Source: Pseudomaricurvus hydrocarbonicus
Lineage (GTDB): Bacteria; Pseudomonadota; Gammaproteobacteria; Pseudomonadales; Cellvibrionaceae
DNA: 64,000 bases
NCBI RefSeq assembly: GCF_011602365.1
Contig: NZ_JAAONZ010000002.1
Span: forward strand, 434,001 to 498,000
Direction: 5' to 3'
Positions 40,446 through 49,605 of the stretch are shown piece by piece. A program made the position numbers and the translations under genes. Numbering within the stretch: the stretch's first letter is position 1; each line of letters starts with the position of its first letter. The notes under the pieces were generated by a model, which did no database searches, had not been told where the DNA came from, and saw nothing but the letters and a program-made list of their open reading frames with translations.

Positions 40446-41816
40446 ATGACCGACGATCCGGCCGCACAAATGGACTCCGTGAAGTCCCAATACTACTTCA
40501 GAGCGTTAATTTGCTTTGCGGCGTCCGGCACTCTTGCATCCCAGATCACCCTCAACGACCTGGATGTTTTAAGAGCTGGCATTATCCTCTTCAGCCTTGC
40601 GTATATCTATTTCGCCTACCAGGCGTGCCGAAAAGTTGGTCCGGAACGGCTGCCACAGCTGGTCCAGTGGCTTGGCTGTTCAGATTCCCTGTTGATTGGC
40701 TTTATTCTGGCGCTGTCCAATTTTAGTCTGCTGCCGTCCATCCTCTTCGTCACCATGATTCAATTTAACGCCCTGCTCAACGGTGGCGGGAAAAAATGGG
40801 CACTGGACAACCTCGCCCTCGCATCCGGAGTGGCCGTCGGGCTTCTGGTTCACAAGCCCCAATGGATCCTGTCCAGCCAGATGAACATCAGTCTGGCCAG
40901 CCTGATCGGTATTTTGACGTATTTTTGCGCCTCGGCTTTTTACACCTACAGCCAAATAGCCACCTTGCGCAAACAAACTGACCTGCTAAACAAAGAAAAG
41001 AATACATTTAAAGTGCGCGCCTACAAGCTTTCGCGCTACATCAGCCCGCCAGTTTGGTCCGCCATCAGCGAAGGTCGCGACAGCGCCCTGCAAACCGAGC
41101 GCAAGCGGCTCACCATCTTTTTCTCAGACATCAAAGACTTCAGCCAGCTCTCCGAAGAAATGGAGGCCGAAGCCCTGACCGACATCCTCAACACCTACCT
41201 GAAAGAAATGTCCCTGATCGTCAGCCACTATGGCGGCACCATCGATAAATTCATGGGCGATGGCATCATGGTGATTTTTGGGGACAACAAAAGCAAGGGC
41301 ATCAAGCACGACAGCGTTCAATGTGTGTCAATGGCTCTGGCCATGCGCAAACGCATGAAGACCCTGCAAAAACAATGGCAGGATCAGGGCATCAAACGCC
41401 CCATGCAAATCCGTATGGGCATCAATACCGGTTACTGCACGGTCGGCACCTTTGGCACCTCACATCACCTGGACTACACGGTTCTGGGCACTCACGTTAA
41501 CCTGGCCAGCCGCCTGGAATCAGCGGCAGCGCCGGAAGAAATTCTTGTTACCCACGAAACCTGGTCACTGTGCCGCGACACCATCATGTGTAGAGACAAG
41601 GGTGAAATCAGCGTCAAAGGCTTCAGCCACCCGATCAAGGTTTACAGTGTTATCGGGCTGCGCAAAGACCTCGGCAAAAACCAGAACTATTTCGAGCAAA
41701 CGCTGGACGGCTTTTCCATGCATCTGGACATGGACAAAGTGCGCAACTACGACCGCGAGCGCGCCATTAAGGCGCTCGAAAAAGCCGCCGAAGCCCTCAA
41801 AGAAAAAGCCCTGTAA
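40446..41816 (+). CDS. Class III adenylate/guanylate cyclase with N-terminal membrane domain (CyaB-like)
   Basis: A cyclase of about 456 residues. The N-terminal ~160 residues form about six membrane spans, resembling the MASE2 domain of Pseudomonas CyaB: LRAGIILFSLAYIYFAYQACR, SLLIGFILALSNFSLLPSILFVTMI and LASLIGILTYFCASAFYTYS. A linker then leads to the catalytic domain: RLTIFFSDIKDFSQLSEEME (metal Asp), KFMGDGIMVIFGD, MGINTGYCTVGTFGT and LDYTVLGTHVNLASRLES. The product is probably cAMP, but a cGMP preference cannot be excluded by eye. I chose ATG 40446; the frame opens at a TTG at 40350. It is monocistronic and faces queF. Confidence 0.9.
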   Translation: MTDDPAAQMDSVKSQYYFRALICFAASGTLASQITLNDLDVLRAGIILFSLAYIYFAYQACRKVGPERLPQLVQWLGCSDSLLIGFILALSNFSLLPSILFVTMIQFNALLNGGGKKWALDNLALASGVAVGLLVHKPQWILSSQMNISLASLIGILTYFCASAFYTYSQIATLRKQTDLLNKEKNTFKVRAYKLSRYISPPVWSAISEGRDSALQTERKRLTIFFSDIKDFSQLSEEMEAEALTDILNTYLKEMSLIVSHYGGTIDKFMGDGIMVIFGDNKSKGIKHDSVQCVSMALAMRKRMKTLQKQWQDQGIKRPMQIRMGINTGYCTVGTFGTSHHLDYTVLGTHVNLASRLESAAAPEEILVTHETWSLCRDTIMCRDKGEISVKGFSHPIKVYSVIGLRKDLGKNQNYFEQTLDGFSMHLDMDKVRNYDRERAIKALEKAAEALKEKAL

Positions 41817-41863
41817 GCGTCAAGCCGACATTCTCACCCGGTCGCCCCCCTCCTTCGGCACAC

Positions 41864-41889
41864 AAAAAAGGCCCCTTACATGAGGAGCC
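41864..41889 (-). terminator. Rho-independent terminator of queF
   Basis: Read leftward: GGCTCCT-CATGTA-AGGGGCC followed by six T, a 7-bp stem with one G-U pair. It lies 27 bp past the queF stop, between converging genes. Confidence 0.8.
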
Positions 41890-41915
41890 TTGCGGAGACC
41901 ACCACCAGATCAACA

Positions 41916-42752
41916 CTACTGCCTGACCAATCTCACATCGGCGGGGACTTCTGCACCGTTGGTTCGATACGGATTAATATCCAACCCCCCTCGCCGGGTA
42001 TAACGGGCATACACGGTCAGGGCATCGGGATTACACCGCTGCTGAATTTCCAGAAACATGCGCTCAACACAGTGCTCATGAAAGTCCTGATGCTCCCGAA
42101 ACGAAATGATGTATTTCAACAACCCGGCCCGATCAATTTGAGCGCCGCGGTACTGTACAAACACACTGGCCCAGTCCGGCTGCCCGGTCACCGGACAATT
42201 ACTCTTGAGCAGGTCGCTGTATAGCGTCTCGCTGACGATCTTGTCGGGGTTGGACAACCCCAGCAAGTCCGGGCTCGGCGAATAGCAATCTATTTTAACC
42301 GGCTCCTGATCGATACACTCTCCGGCAAAATGCCCCACCCCCTGCCTGGCGAACTGCTGCAAAGACAGCAGGCGCACCATAACCGCCGCACCAGCCGCCG
42401 CAGACAGGTCAGACTCCAGCGTCTGAGTCACATGATACGCATCGGTGAACGCTGTTTGATTGAAGGAGTTCAGATACAACTTGAAGGATTTCGACTCAAT
42501 GATCGCCGGGCTGTTCGCCGGGATCTCAAATTCAGCAATCGCCACCTCAGGCTTGCCGTCATTATTCAGCCAGGAGACCTCGTAGGCCGTCCAGATGTCC
42601 ACCCCCCGGAACGGTAACGATCCCGGCTGAATTCCCAACTCCCGACGCGATTGCTGACGGGGAATCGGGCACAACAATGAAGGGCTGTAGACCGAAATAT
42701 AATCGGTGCTTTTACCCAGAACGGTTCCGTGATGATGGTCTGAACCTGCCAT
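41916..42752 (-). CDS. queF: NADPH-dependent 7-cyano-7-deazaguanine reductase
   Basis: A 278-residue protein with the long, two-domain (type II) QueF architecture. It reduces preQ0 nitrile to preQ1 amine in queuosine synthesis. The N-terminal TDYISVYSPSLLCPIPR and the QueF motif region ESKSFKLYLNSFNQT (NADPH binding) are present. The catalytic Cys is in LLKSNCPVTGQPDWASV with the adjacent Asp, and FHEHCVERMF follows. ATG 42752 (MAGSDHHHG) fits family starts, although the frame continues 57 bases further. It lies next to the YadGH-like ABC genes, as in Pseudomonas (PA2806 neighbourhood). Confidence 0.95.
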   Translation of the reverse strand: MAGSDHHHGTVLGKSTDYISVYSPSLLCPIPRQQSRRELGIQPGSLPFRGVDIWTAYEVSWLNNDGKPEVAIAEFEIPANSPAIIESKSFKLYLNSFNQTAFTDAYHVTQTLESDLSAAAGAAVMVRLLSLQQFARQGVGHFAGECIDQEPVKIDCYSPSPDLLGLSNPDKIVSETLYSDLLKSNCPVTGQPDWASVFVQYRGAQIDRAGLLKYIISFREHQDFHEHCVERMFLEIQQRCNPDALTVYARYTRRGGLDINPYRTNGAEVPADVRLVRQ

Positions 42753-42859
42753 AATTCGACAACTCTGTAATATTAAAATGTGTGGTTTTAAGACCCTGTA
42801 AAGGTGCAATCCTGGTTTTTAACCCCGCCCACCCAGGCCACAACCTCGAACAACATCCC

Positions 42860-43633
42860 TTAGGCCCGCAAACGCTTACCCGTTTTCAACAAGTGCAAAC
42901 AATAGATCGCCAGCACCACAATAAACACCCCAACCCCGGCAAACGCAAAGGTGATGTTGATGTCTGAAACACCCAAAATGCCGTAGCGGAATGCGTTGAC
43001 CATATACAGCACCGGGTTCAGCTGGGAAACCCCCTGCCAAAACTCAGGCAGCAAGCTAATAGAATAGAAAACCCCGCCCAAATAGGTCAATGGCGTCAGG
43101 ACAAAAGTGGGAATGATGGAAATATCATCAAACGAATTGGCATAAACCGCATTCACAAACCCCATTAATGAGAATAATACCGAGGTCATAAACACAATAC
43201 CGATGGTCACGCTCAGGCTGTAAATGTGCAAATCGGTGAAAAAGAGAGACACCAGCGTGACGATCAACCCCACCGCCAGGCCACGGCACACCCCTCCCAG
43301 AACATAGCCCAGCAAAATAATGTAATTCGGCGTTGGCGACACCAACAGCTCTTCAATATTGCGCTGGAATTTTGCACTGTAAAACGAAGACACAACGTTT
43401 GAATAGGAATTGGTCAACACCGACATCATGATCAGGCCTGGCACCACAAACGCCATGTAATCAAAGCCCCCCATCTCGCCAATGCGGGAACCGATCAAAC
43501 TGCCAAAAATCACAAAATACAACGCCATGGTAATCACTGGCGGCACCAGGGTCTGAACCCAAATCCGCATAAAACGGTGCACTTCCTTGCGGATAATGGC
43601 ACTCAATGCAATCCACTGCTCCTGAGGATTCAT
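42860..43633 (-). CDS. ABC-2 type transporter permease (YadH-like)
   Basis: A 257-residue permease with six membrane spans, for example TLVPPVITMALYFVIFGSLIG, YMAFVVPGLIMMSVLTNSYSNV, YIILLGYVLGGVCRGLAVGLIVTLVSLFF, IGIVFMTSVLFSLMGFVNAV and FAGVGVFIVVLAIYCLHLLKTG. The ABC-2 signature is LTPLTYLGGVFYSISLLPEFWQ. It overlaps the ATPase gene stop by 4 bp, so the two make one exporter. The YadGH pair has no firmly known substrate. Confidence 0.92.
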   Translation of the reverse strand: MNPQEQWIALSAIIRKEVHRFMRIWVQTLVPPVITMALYFVIFGSLIGSRIGEMGGFDYMAFVVPGLIMMSVLTNSYSNVVSSFYSAKFQRNIEELLVSPTPNYIILLGYVLGGVCRGLAVGLIVTLVSLFFTDLHIYSLSVTIGIVFMTSVLFSLMGFVNAVYANSFDDISIIPTFVLTPLTYLGGVFYSISLLPEFWQGVSQLNPVLYMVNAFRYGILGVSDINITFAFAGVGVFIVVLAIYCLHLLKTGKRLRA

Positions 43634-44583
43634 ACTCCCACTCCCTGCTCTTGGGCATCAGCCAGATCCGCACTACCCTTGACCAATGACACAAACAACT
43701 CCTCCAAACGATTGGCTTTATTGCGCATGCTGACCACATGAACGTTTTGTTGACTGAGGCCATCAAACAATTCGTTTAAGGAACGACCCTTTTCCACTTC
43801 CACTTCCAGGGTGTGCTCTTCCGCCAGGATTAAATGGTAATCGGGCACATCCGGCACCGACGTCAGCGCCTCCCGCGTGTCGAAAATGAACACCTCTTTG
43901 TTCAACGTTTTCAGCAGTGCTTTAACGCTGGTGTTCTCCACGATTTGCCCCCGATCAATAATCGCCACATTGCGACACAGGCTTTCCGCCTCTTCCAGGT
44001 AGTGGGTGGTCAGGATGATGGTAGTCCCCTTGGCATTAATCTCTCGCAGGAAGTCCCACATTGAACGCCGCAACTCAATATCAACGCCCGCTGTGGGCTC
44101 ATCGAGAATCAACAGGCGTGGCTCATGGATCAATGCCCGGGCGATCATCAAACGGCGCTTCATCCCACCGGACAGCATCCTCGCCGGGGTATCTCGCTTA
44201 TCCCACAACCCTAACTGCTTGAGGTATTTTTCCGTGCGCTCCACGGCAATGGACTTTTTCAACCCGTAATAGCCCGCTTGATTGACCACGATGGTTCGCA
44301 CTGTTTCAAACTGTGAGAAATTAAATTCCTGCGGCACAATGCCGATTTGCTTTTTCGCTTCGGCAAACTGGGTATCAATGTCATAACCAAACACCGAAAC
44401 CTTGCCTGCACTTTTTGTCACCAGCGAACAGATCACACCAATCGTGGTCGACTTGCCGGCACCATTGGGGCCCAGCAAGGCAAAAAAATCGCCTTCTTTA
44501 ACATCGAGGTCCACGCCCTTAAGAGCCTGAAAACCGTTGTCGTATGTTTTGACCAGCTGCTTGATGGACAATGCAATACTCAT
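43630..44583 (-). CDS. ABC transporter ATP-binding protein (YadG-like)
   Basis: A 317-residue ATPase. Walker A is LGPNGAGKSTT, the signature is ARMLSGGMKRRLMIARAL, Walker B is LLILDEPTAGVD, and the switch His is in ILTTHYLEEAESL. The C-terminal ~90 residues are the extension found in DrrA/YadG-like export ATPases. ATG 44583 (MSIALSIKQLVKTYDNG) is preferred over the frame opening 81 bases earlier because the domain begins there. It drives the permease encoded directly after it. Confidence 0.94.
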   Translation of the reverse strand: MSIALSIKQLVKTYDNGFQALKGVDLDVKEGDFFALLGPNGAGKSTTIGVICSLVTKSAGKVSVFGYDIDTQFAEAKKQIGIVPQEFNFSQFETVRTIVVNQAGYYGLKKSIAVERTEKYLKQLGLWDKRDTPARMLSGGMKRRLMIARALIHEPRLLILDEPTAGVDIELRRSMWDFLREINAKGTTIILTTHYLEEAESLCRNVAIIDRGQIVENTSVKALLKTLNKEVFIFDTREALTSVPDVPDYHLILAEEHTLEVEVEKGRSLNELFDGLSQQNVHVVSMRNKANRLEELFVSLVKGSADLADAQEQGVGV

Positions 44584-44656
44584 AAATACCTGCCGGAAAT
44601 TCACTAATGCCACACCATATTGGGGTAAAATGGAAAAATTAAAGATGAGGAATCCC

Positions 44657-45046
44657 ATGACCACCCAATACGCTCAATTTCATCGCAATTTGCTGCAAGG
44701 CCTGCAAAAAGCCGCAACCAACACCCTGCCGGCCGACAATCTCAACGATGAAGACCAGCAGCTGCTGCAACAGCTTAACCAACTCGCCAACTGCCACTCG
44801 TTCAATGAAGACGTCATTAACACCGGCCAACAAGCCCTGTGCCGCATTGTCGCGGCCTATCCGCTTCTGGCCCCTCAAGTGCCCCGGGATTTATTCTGGC
44901 TGTTTGGCGGAGATTGTCTGCACTACATGCCCGATGAAGAAATCGCGCTATATCAGAGATTGGATGAAATGCGTTTTGAAGCGGAGAATGATAACACCGA
45001 TTTCGATTACGAAAAGCAAAGAGCCCATATTTTAGGTTTGCATTGA
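44657..45046 (+). CDS. PA2817-family protein
   Basis: A 129-residue cytoplasmic protein of a gammaproteobacterial family named after Pseudomonas PA2817, function unknown. Characteristic stretches are FHRNLLQGLQKAA, YPLLAPQVPRDLFWLFGGDCLHYMPDEEI and LDEMRFEAENDNTDFDYEKQRAHIL. ATG 44657 has GATGAGG 6 bp upstream. The frame opens 120 bases earlier, overlapping the divergent ABC gene, which is unlikely to be used. Proximity to queF and the ABC genes matches the Pseudomonas gene neighbourhood. Confidence 0.85.
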   Translation: MTTQYAQFHRNLLQGLQKAATNTLPADNLNDEDQQLLQQLNQLANCHSFNEDVINTGQQALCRIVAAYPLLAPQVPRDLFWLFGGDCLHYMPDEEIALYQRLDEMRFEAENDNTDFDYEKQRAHILGLH

Positions 45047-45224
45047 TACAAGACGATAAAGAATCCCCCGGCATTAGGATCAGGCGGCTGCCTGCAAAAC
45101 CAGGAGCCTGAGAGCAGTAACGACGACCGGCTTAACCCCGGACGTCAAACCGGCGCTGGGCGCGAAGCCTGAGTGGCATCAGATTTTGGGGGTTTGAACG
45201 GATTAACCGACAGTGTGAACGAGA

Positions 45225-45622
<398 letters not shown>

Positions 45623-45655
45623 ATATAACCGGTCACACAGTGACCGGCTTGAAGA

Positions 45656-45731
45656 TGGCGTCCCCTAGGGGAGTCGAACCCCTGTTACCGCCGTGAAAGG
45701 GCGGTGTCCTAGGCCTCTAGACGAAGGGGAC
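45656..45731 (-). tRNA. tRNA-Glu (anticodon TTC), copy 1
   Basis: Acceptor GTCCCCT (45725-45731) pairs with AGGGGAC (45660-45666), and CCA is encoded at 45656-45658. The anticodon stem-loop CCGCCCTTTCACGGCGG carries TTC. A GGTCAC/GTGACC hairpin lies between it and tRNA-Gly copy 1. Confidence 0.95.
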
Positions 45732-45773
45732 AGAAACTTTTCCGGCAAGCCGGATAATTTCTTTCCTAGGAAA

Positions 45774-45798
45774 GAAAAACCGCAGACAAAATCTGCGG
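45774..45798 (-). terminator. Terminator-like hairpin inside the tRNA array
   Basis: Read leftward: CCGCAGA-TTTTG-TCTGCGG then five T. It lies after tRNA-Gly copy 2, so the upstream Glu-Gly pair may be a separate transcript. Confidence 0.75.
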
Positions 45799-45807
45799 CT
45801 TCAAATT

Positions 45808-45883
<76 letters not shown>

Positions 45884-45885
45884 AA

Positions 45886-45961
45886 TGGCGTCCCCAAGGG
45901 GAGTCGAACCCCTGTTACCGCCGTGAAAGGGCGGTGTCCTAGGCCTCTAGACGATGGGGAC
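45886..45961 (-). tRNA. tRNA-Glu (anticodon TTC), copy 2
   Basis: As copy 1 apart from a compensating change in the acceptor stem: GTCCCCA (45955-45961) pairs with TGGGGAC. Anticodon TTC, CCA encoded at 45886-45888. It is the first tRNA of the leftward array. Confidence 0.95.
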
Positions 45962-46340
45962 CCTGGACCTTCTTGCATCAACCCAATGTGGCGTCGTCTT
46001 CAGAAGTGGGGCGCATTCTAAGTAGAGGGCGCACACCTGTCAACATCCTTGTGTTATTTTTTTCAGTTTTCATAACAAGGACTTAGCTTACACCGCCCCC
46101 GGCCCAGCAATGACAAGCCAAAAAGGTAACCGCGGCCATTTTGACAGCTCATTGTGGCCTGATCACAGCCGTCTGCGGCCATTAAAGCCGACGTTACGGC
46201 CCGAAGAGCAAAACGCCGCCCTCATCATCACCGACTGCCCCCTTCGAACAGTTTGAGCGGGACACGAAACCAACTGCATGTGACGACGATGCTATTTAGC
46301 TGCTGGACGATGCTTTTTACCTACTGGCTGGGCGATGTTT
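45962..46340. other. Spacer upstream of the tRNA array
   Basis: About 380 bp holding the presumed leftward tRNA promoter next to 45961 and the tail region of the convergent-side glycosylase gene. No gene or repeat was recognised. Confidence 0.5.
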
Positions 46341-47015
46341 TTACCGACTGTTGGTGGTAAACGACAGGATACGACTGATCTCGGCCAAAGGACGCCCGCT
46401 CTGGGCCTGCCAGGTGTTGAAGGCCTCCTGGACCAACTGCAAATCCCGTTTGCTGGTCGGCGCTTTATCCACCACCCCTTCGGCCTTGAGTACACTGACC
46501 ACATCATCGGTCAACAGAAAGCCATCTTTGCCCACCATCCGCAGAAATCGAGCGGCAGAGTGGCCTCCCAACTGGGTTCCCTGCTTTTTCATTAAAGCCC
46601 AAAGGTCGACAATATGATCCGACGGCCAGTCCGCAATCATCTTGCCAAACGAGCCATATTCTCTGGCCACGTCCAGCACCCATGTGGCATTGGCCCGAAC
46701 GGCTTTGATTTTGCCGAAGTGACGAATGATACGCGGCTCATGGGTCAGTGCCTCCAGCTCCTCATCGGACATCATGGCCACCCGGTAGGGATCAAAGCCA
46801 AAAAAGCACTCTTCAAATGCCGGCCACTTGGCATCCACCATAGAGTGCTTCAAGCCGGCACGAAATATGCGCCGGCTGATTTCCGACAAATAACGGTCAT
46901 CCGGCAGTTTGCGCAGGGCATTCGCGGTACGCAACTCAGGCAGGTTTGACTCGACCGCCTCGACACTGCCTTTATGCAGCACTGCGGTTTCATAAAAAGA
47001 TTGGAACGCCCTCAT
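46341..47015 (-). CDS. DNA-3-methyladenine glycosylase I-like protein
   Basis: A 224-residue protein of the Tag/HhH-GPD-like family. It removes 3-methyladenine from DNA in base-excision repair. Family stretches are [107 protein letters not shown] and [11 protein letters not shown]. It is longer than E. coli Tag and represents the Pseudomonas-type subfamily. The ATG overlaps the msrB stop by 4 bp, so the two repair genes are coupled. Confidence 0.88.
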   Translation of the reverse strand: MRAFQSFYETAVLHKGSVEAVESNLPELRTANALRKLPDDRYLSEISRRIFRAGLKHSMVDAKWPAFEECFFGFDPYRVAMMSDEELEALTHEPRIIRHFGKIKAVRANATWVLDVAREYGSFGKMIADWPSDHIVDLWALMKKQGTQLGGHSAARFLRMVGKDGFLLTDDVVSVLKAEGVVDKAPTSKRDLQLVQEAFNTWQAQSGRPLAEISRILSFTTNSR

Positions 47016-47461
47016 GCGTCATCGTCGCCATTTTCATCACTCTCGGCCTGAACCTCGGGCCTTAACAGTACCGATGCGGAATTAATGCAGTAACGCAGAC
47101 CCGTCGGCGCCGGCCCATCCGGAAAAACATGGCCGAGGTGGCAGCCACAATTGCTGCACACCACTTCGGTGCGAACCATACCGTGAGACGTGTCGCGCAC
47201 CTCGGCAACGGCCTCCTCAGACTGCGCCTGATAAAAACTCGGCCAGCCACAGCCGGCATCAAATTTTGTCCCCGATTCAAACAGAGGCTTTTCACAGCAG
47301 CGACACAGGTACTCTCCCTCCGCGGTGGTTTGCCAGTACTCACCGCTGAACGGTCTTTCGGTACCCTTCTCGCGGCAGACGTGGTACTGCTCAGGGGTTA
47401 ATTTCTCTCGCCAGATGGCATTTTGACGGAGGTCATCGTTTTTTGAAGGCTGATCTGACAT
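47012..47461 (-). CDS. msrB: Peptide-methionine (R)-S-oxide reductase
   Basis: A 149-residue MsrB that reduces methionine-R-sulfoxide in proteins. The zinc-binding cysteine pairs are CRCCEKPLF and [10 protein letters not shown]. The catalytic Cys is in [13 protein letters not shown], and CGWPSFYQA and GHVFPDGP are present. ATG 47461 has GGAAAG about 6 bp upstream; the frame starts four codons earlier. It is the first gene of a pair with the DNA glycosylase, and an alanine-type aminotransferase diverges from it, as in Pseudomonas (PA2827/PA2828). Confidence 0.95.
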   Translation of the reverse strand: MSDQPSKNDDLRQNAIWREKLTPEQYHVCREKGTERPFSGEYWQTTAEGEYLCRCCEKPLFESGTKFDAGCGWPSFYQAQSEEAVAEVRDTSHGMVRTEVVCSNCGCHLGHVFPDGPAPTGLRYCINSASVLLRPEVQAESDENGDDDA

Positions 47462-47766
47462 AATTCTTTCCATTATTGTTAATGACTTAAGGCGATTTTC
47501 TCAGTAATCTTGCGTGCTTCGCCCGCCACCGGTACTCATCAGTCACAGACTGAAATCTGCGCACCTGGGTCGTCTTTGGTAAACAGTACTCCACTTACGT
47601 AAGCCACCGTTCAGGTAGTGCCCCTACGAGTTCAGGCAGTACACCAAAGCCCAGGGAGTCTTTACCATAGCTCAGATGCTGTACGCTGAGGGGCCGTGCC
47701 GAGGGCTTACCTTAGGCACACTTGAGTCTTAAGTACACTTTCGTTGACCACATGATGGTAATGCAA
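47462..47766. other. Divergent promoter region, msrB / aminotransferase
   Basis: About 300 bp with no gene. The aminotransferase frame is open from a TTG at 47722, but the segment before 47767 lacks conserved residues. No operator-like palindrome stood out. Confidence 0.4.
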
Positions 47767-48981
47767 ATGCACAGCATTGAAAAATCCCACAAACTGGATG
47801 ATGTTTGTTACGACATTCGTGGACCGGTTCTTGACCACGCTCACCGCCTGGAAGAAGAAGGCCATAAAATCTTAAAGCTGAACATCGGCAACCCCGCGCC
47901 GTTTGGCTTTGAAGCGCCCGACGAAATCATTCTGGACGTCATCTATAACTTGCGCAACGCACAGGGATACTGCGAATCCCACGGCCTGTTTTCAGCCCGC
48001 AAAGCGATCATGCAAGAGTGCCAGCAACTGCAGGTACCCAACGTTGAAATCAACGATATCTTTTTGGGCAACGGCGTCAGCGAGCTGATTGTCATGTCCA
48101 TGCAGGCCTTGCTGAACAACAACGACGAGGTGTTGATTCCCTCTCCGGACTACCCCCTGTGGACAGCGGCGGTTAACCTTGCCGGCGGCACCCCCGTACA
48201 CTATGAATGCGATGAGCTTGCCGACTGGTACCCGGACATCAACGACATCGAATCCAAAATTACGGACAAGACCCGCGGCATTGTGGTGATCAACCCCAAC
48301 AACCCCACCGGTGCGGTCTACAGCCAGGAACTGCTGGAACAAATCGTGGAACTGGCCCGAGTTCATGACCTGATCATTTTTTCTGATGAGATCTACAGCA
48401 AGATCCTCTACGACGACACCGAATTTGTCCCCATGGGTCGGCTGGCTCAGGATGTACTGTGCGTCAGTTTTAACGGCTTGTCCAAGACCTATCGCCTGGC
48501 GGGTTTTCGCTCTGGCTGGATGATCATCAGCGGCGCCAAGCATCGGGCCAAGGGGTTTATCGAGGGCCTGGAGATGCTGTCGTCGATGCGCTTGTGCGCC
48601 AACGTGCCCGCCATGTTCGCCATCCAAACGGCACTGGGCGGCTACCAGAGCATTAACGAATTGATTCGCCCCGGCGGCCGACTGTACGAACAGCGGGAAA
48701 TGGCCTGGAGTAAAATCAACGACATTCCCGGTGTCAGCTGTGTAAAACCGAAAGGCGCCATGTACCTGTTTCCCAAAATCGACCTTGATGTGCATCGCAT
48801 CCACAACGATCAATTGCTGGTGCAGGACTTTTTGATTCAGGAAAAAATTCTGCTGGTTGAGGGCACCGCTTTTAACTGGAAACGTCCGGACCACTTCCGC
48901 ATCGTGTTCCTGCCCCGTGCCGATGAAATTGACACCGCCATCAGTCGTTTTGCGACCTTTATTGAGCGCTACTCTCAATAA
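47767..48981 (+). CDS. alaA: Alanine-type aminotransferase (AlaA-like)
   Basis: A 404-residue PLP aminotransferase of fold type I, probably making alanine from pyruvate and glutamate. The N-terminus (SHKLDDVCYDIRGPVLDHAHRLEEEGHKILKLNIGNPAPFGFEAPDEI) is characteristic of AlaA. Further blocks are the substrate-binding NPNNPTGAVYS, the PLP-contact IFSDEIYSKILYD, and the Schiff-base Lys in SFNGLSKTYRLAGFRSGW. The terminal Arg motif is FRIVFLPR. ATG 47767 is preferred for family fit, although the ribosome site is weak and an ATG two codons upstream is possible. Confidence 0.92.
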   Translation: MHSIEKSHKLDDVCYDIRGPVLDHAHRLEEEGHKILKLNIGNPAPFGFEAPDEIILDVIYNLRNAQGYCESHGLFSARKAIMQECQQLQVPNVEINDIFLGNGVSELIVMSMQALLNNNDEVLIPSPDYPLWTAAVNLAGGTPVHYECDELADWYPDINDIESKITDKTRGIVVINPNNPTGAVYSQELLEQIVELARVHDLIIFSDEIYSKILYDDTEFVPMGRLAQDVLCVSFNGLSKTYRLAGFRSGWMIISGAKHRAKGFIEGLEMLSSMRLCANVPAMFAIQTALGGYQSINELIRPGGRLYEQREMAWSKINDIPGVSCVKPKGAMYLFPKIDLDVHRIHNDQLLVQDFLIQEKILLVEGTAFNWKRPDHFRIVFLPRADEIDTAISRFATFIERYSQ

Positions 48982-49128
48982 ACCCTCAGGCAATCGAGCA
49001 GCTGGCCGCACCCCCACCGACCAAACTTCTGTGGAGTGTGGCCCAAGAGGCAACGCAGGCATTGGGCGAACGCAGACTCGCCCTCAACTCCAGCGCAAAC
49101 AACCACTGCATAACCCAAGAGCCCGAGT

Positions 49129-49578
49129 GTGAGCGATATTCATATTGATGACTTTTACAAGGATGCCGGCAAAATACTGGTGCAACTGTACCGCTCTTTT
49201 CCGCGTAAATTTCTGCTGTTAGTCGAAGATATCAGCGGCCCGGACACCCCGGACGAATACGGACTGCACAGCCAAAGACATCAGTCCTGCTTCGGCGCCG
49301 CCCTCTGGCTGTCGGACTCAGGTTATATTACCTATGACGCAACCATCCGTCAGGAAGGGCTGGATCAGGTGATTCTGACCCACAAAGCCTTTACCCTCCT
49401 GTCCGCCAGGGCTGGCTTTGTCGAATCCGCCTCCGAAGGCAATCCCGAACTGCCACTGTCGGTGTTTGAAAATCAACAGACCAACATCCACCAGTTGCGG
49501 GAAGCCCTGCGCTCCGGTGCTTCACACCAGATTCGACAGGTCATGCACAACATCATGCTCGAAGCCAAACATCACTGA
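49129..49578 (+). CDS. Conserved hypothetical protein
   Basis: A 149-residue cytoplasmic protein starting at GTG 49129 (MSDIHIDDFYKDAGKILVQLYRSFPRKFLLLVEDISGPD). I recognise no domain. The composition is that of a normal soluble protein, and features such as QRHQSCFGAALWLSDSGYITYD and LTHKAFTLLSARAGF suggest a compact alpha/beta fold. It lies between the aminotransferase and a convergent methyltransferase. Codon use resembles its core neighbours, so it is probably an old resident gene. No function is proposed. Confidence 0.75.
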   Translation: MSDIHIDDFYKDAGKILVQLYRSFPRKFLLLVEDISGPDTPDEYGLHSQRHQSCFGAALWLSDSGYITYDATIRQEGLDQVILTHKAFTLLSARAGFVESASEGNPELPLSVFENQQTNIHQLREALRSGASHQIRQVMHNIMLEAKHH

Positions 49579-49605
49579 CGGCGAGTCGCGAGTAAAAAGC
49601 ATGCC

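Noticed and set aside
47992-49062. 356-codon leftward open frame
   Set aside because: Antisense to the aminotransferase gene and unconserved.
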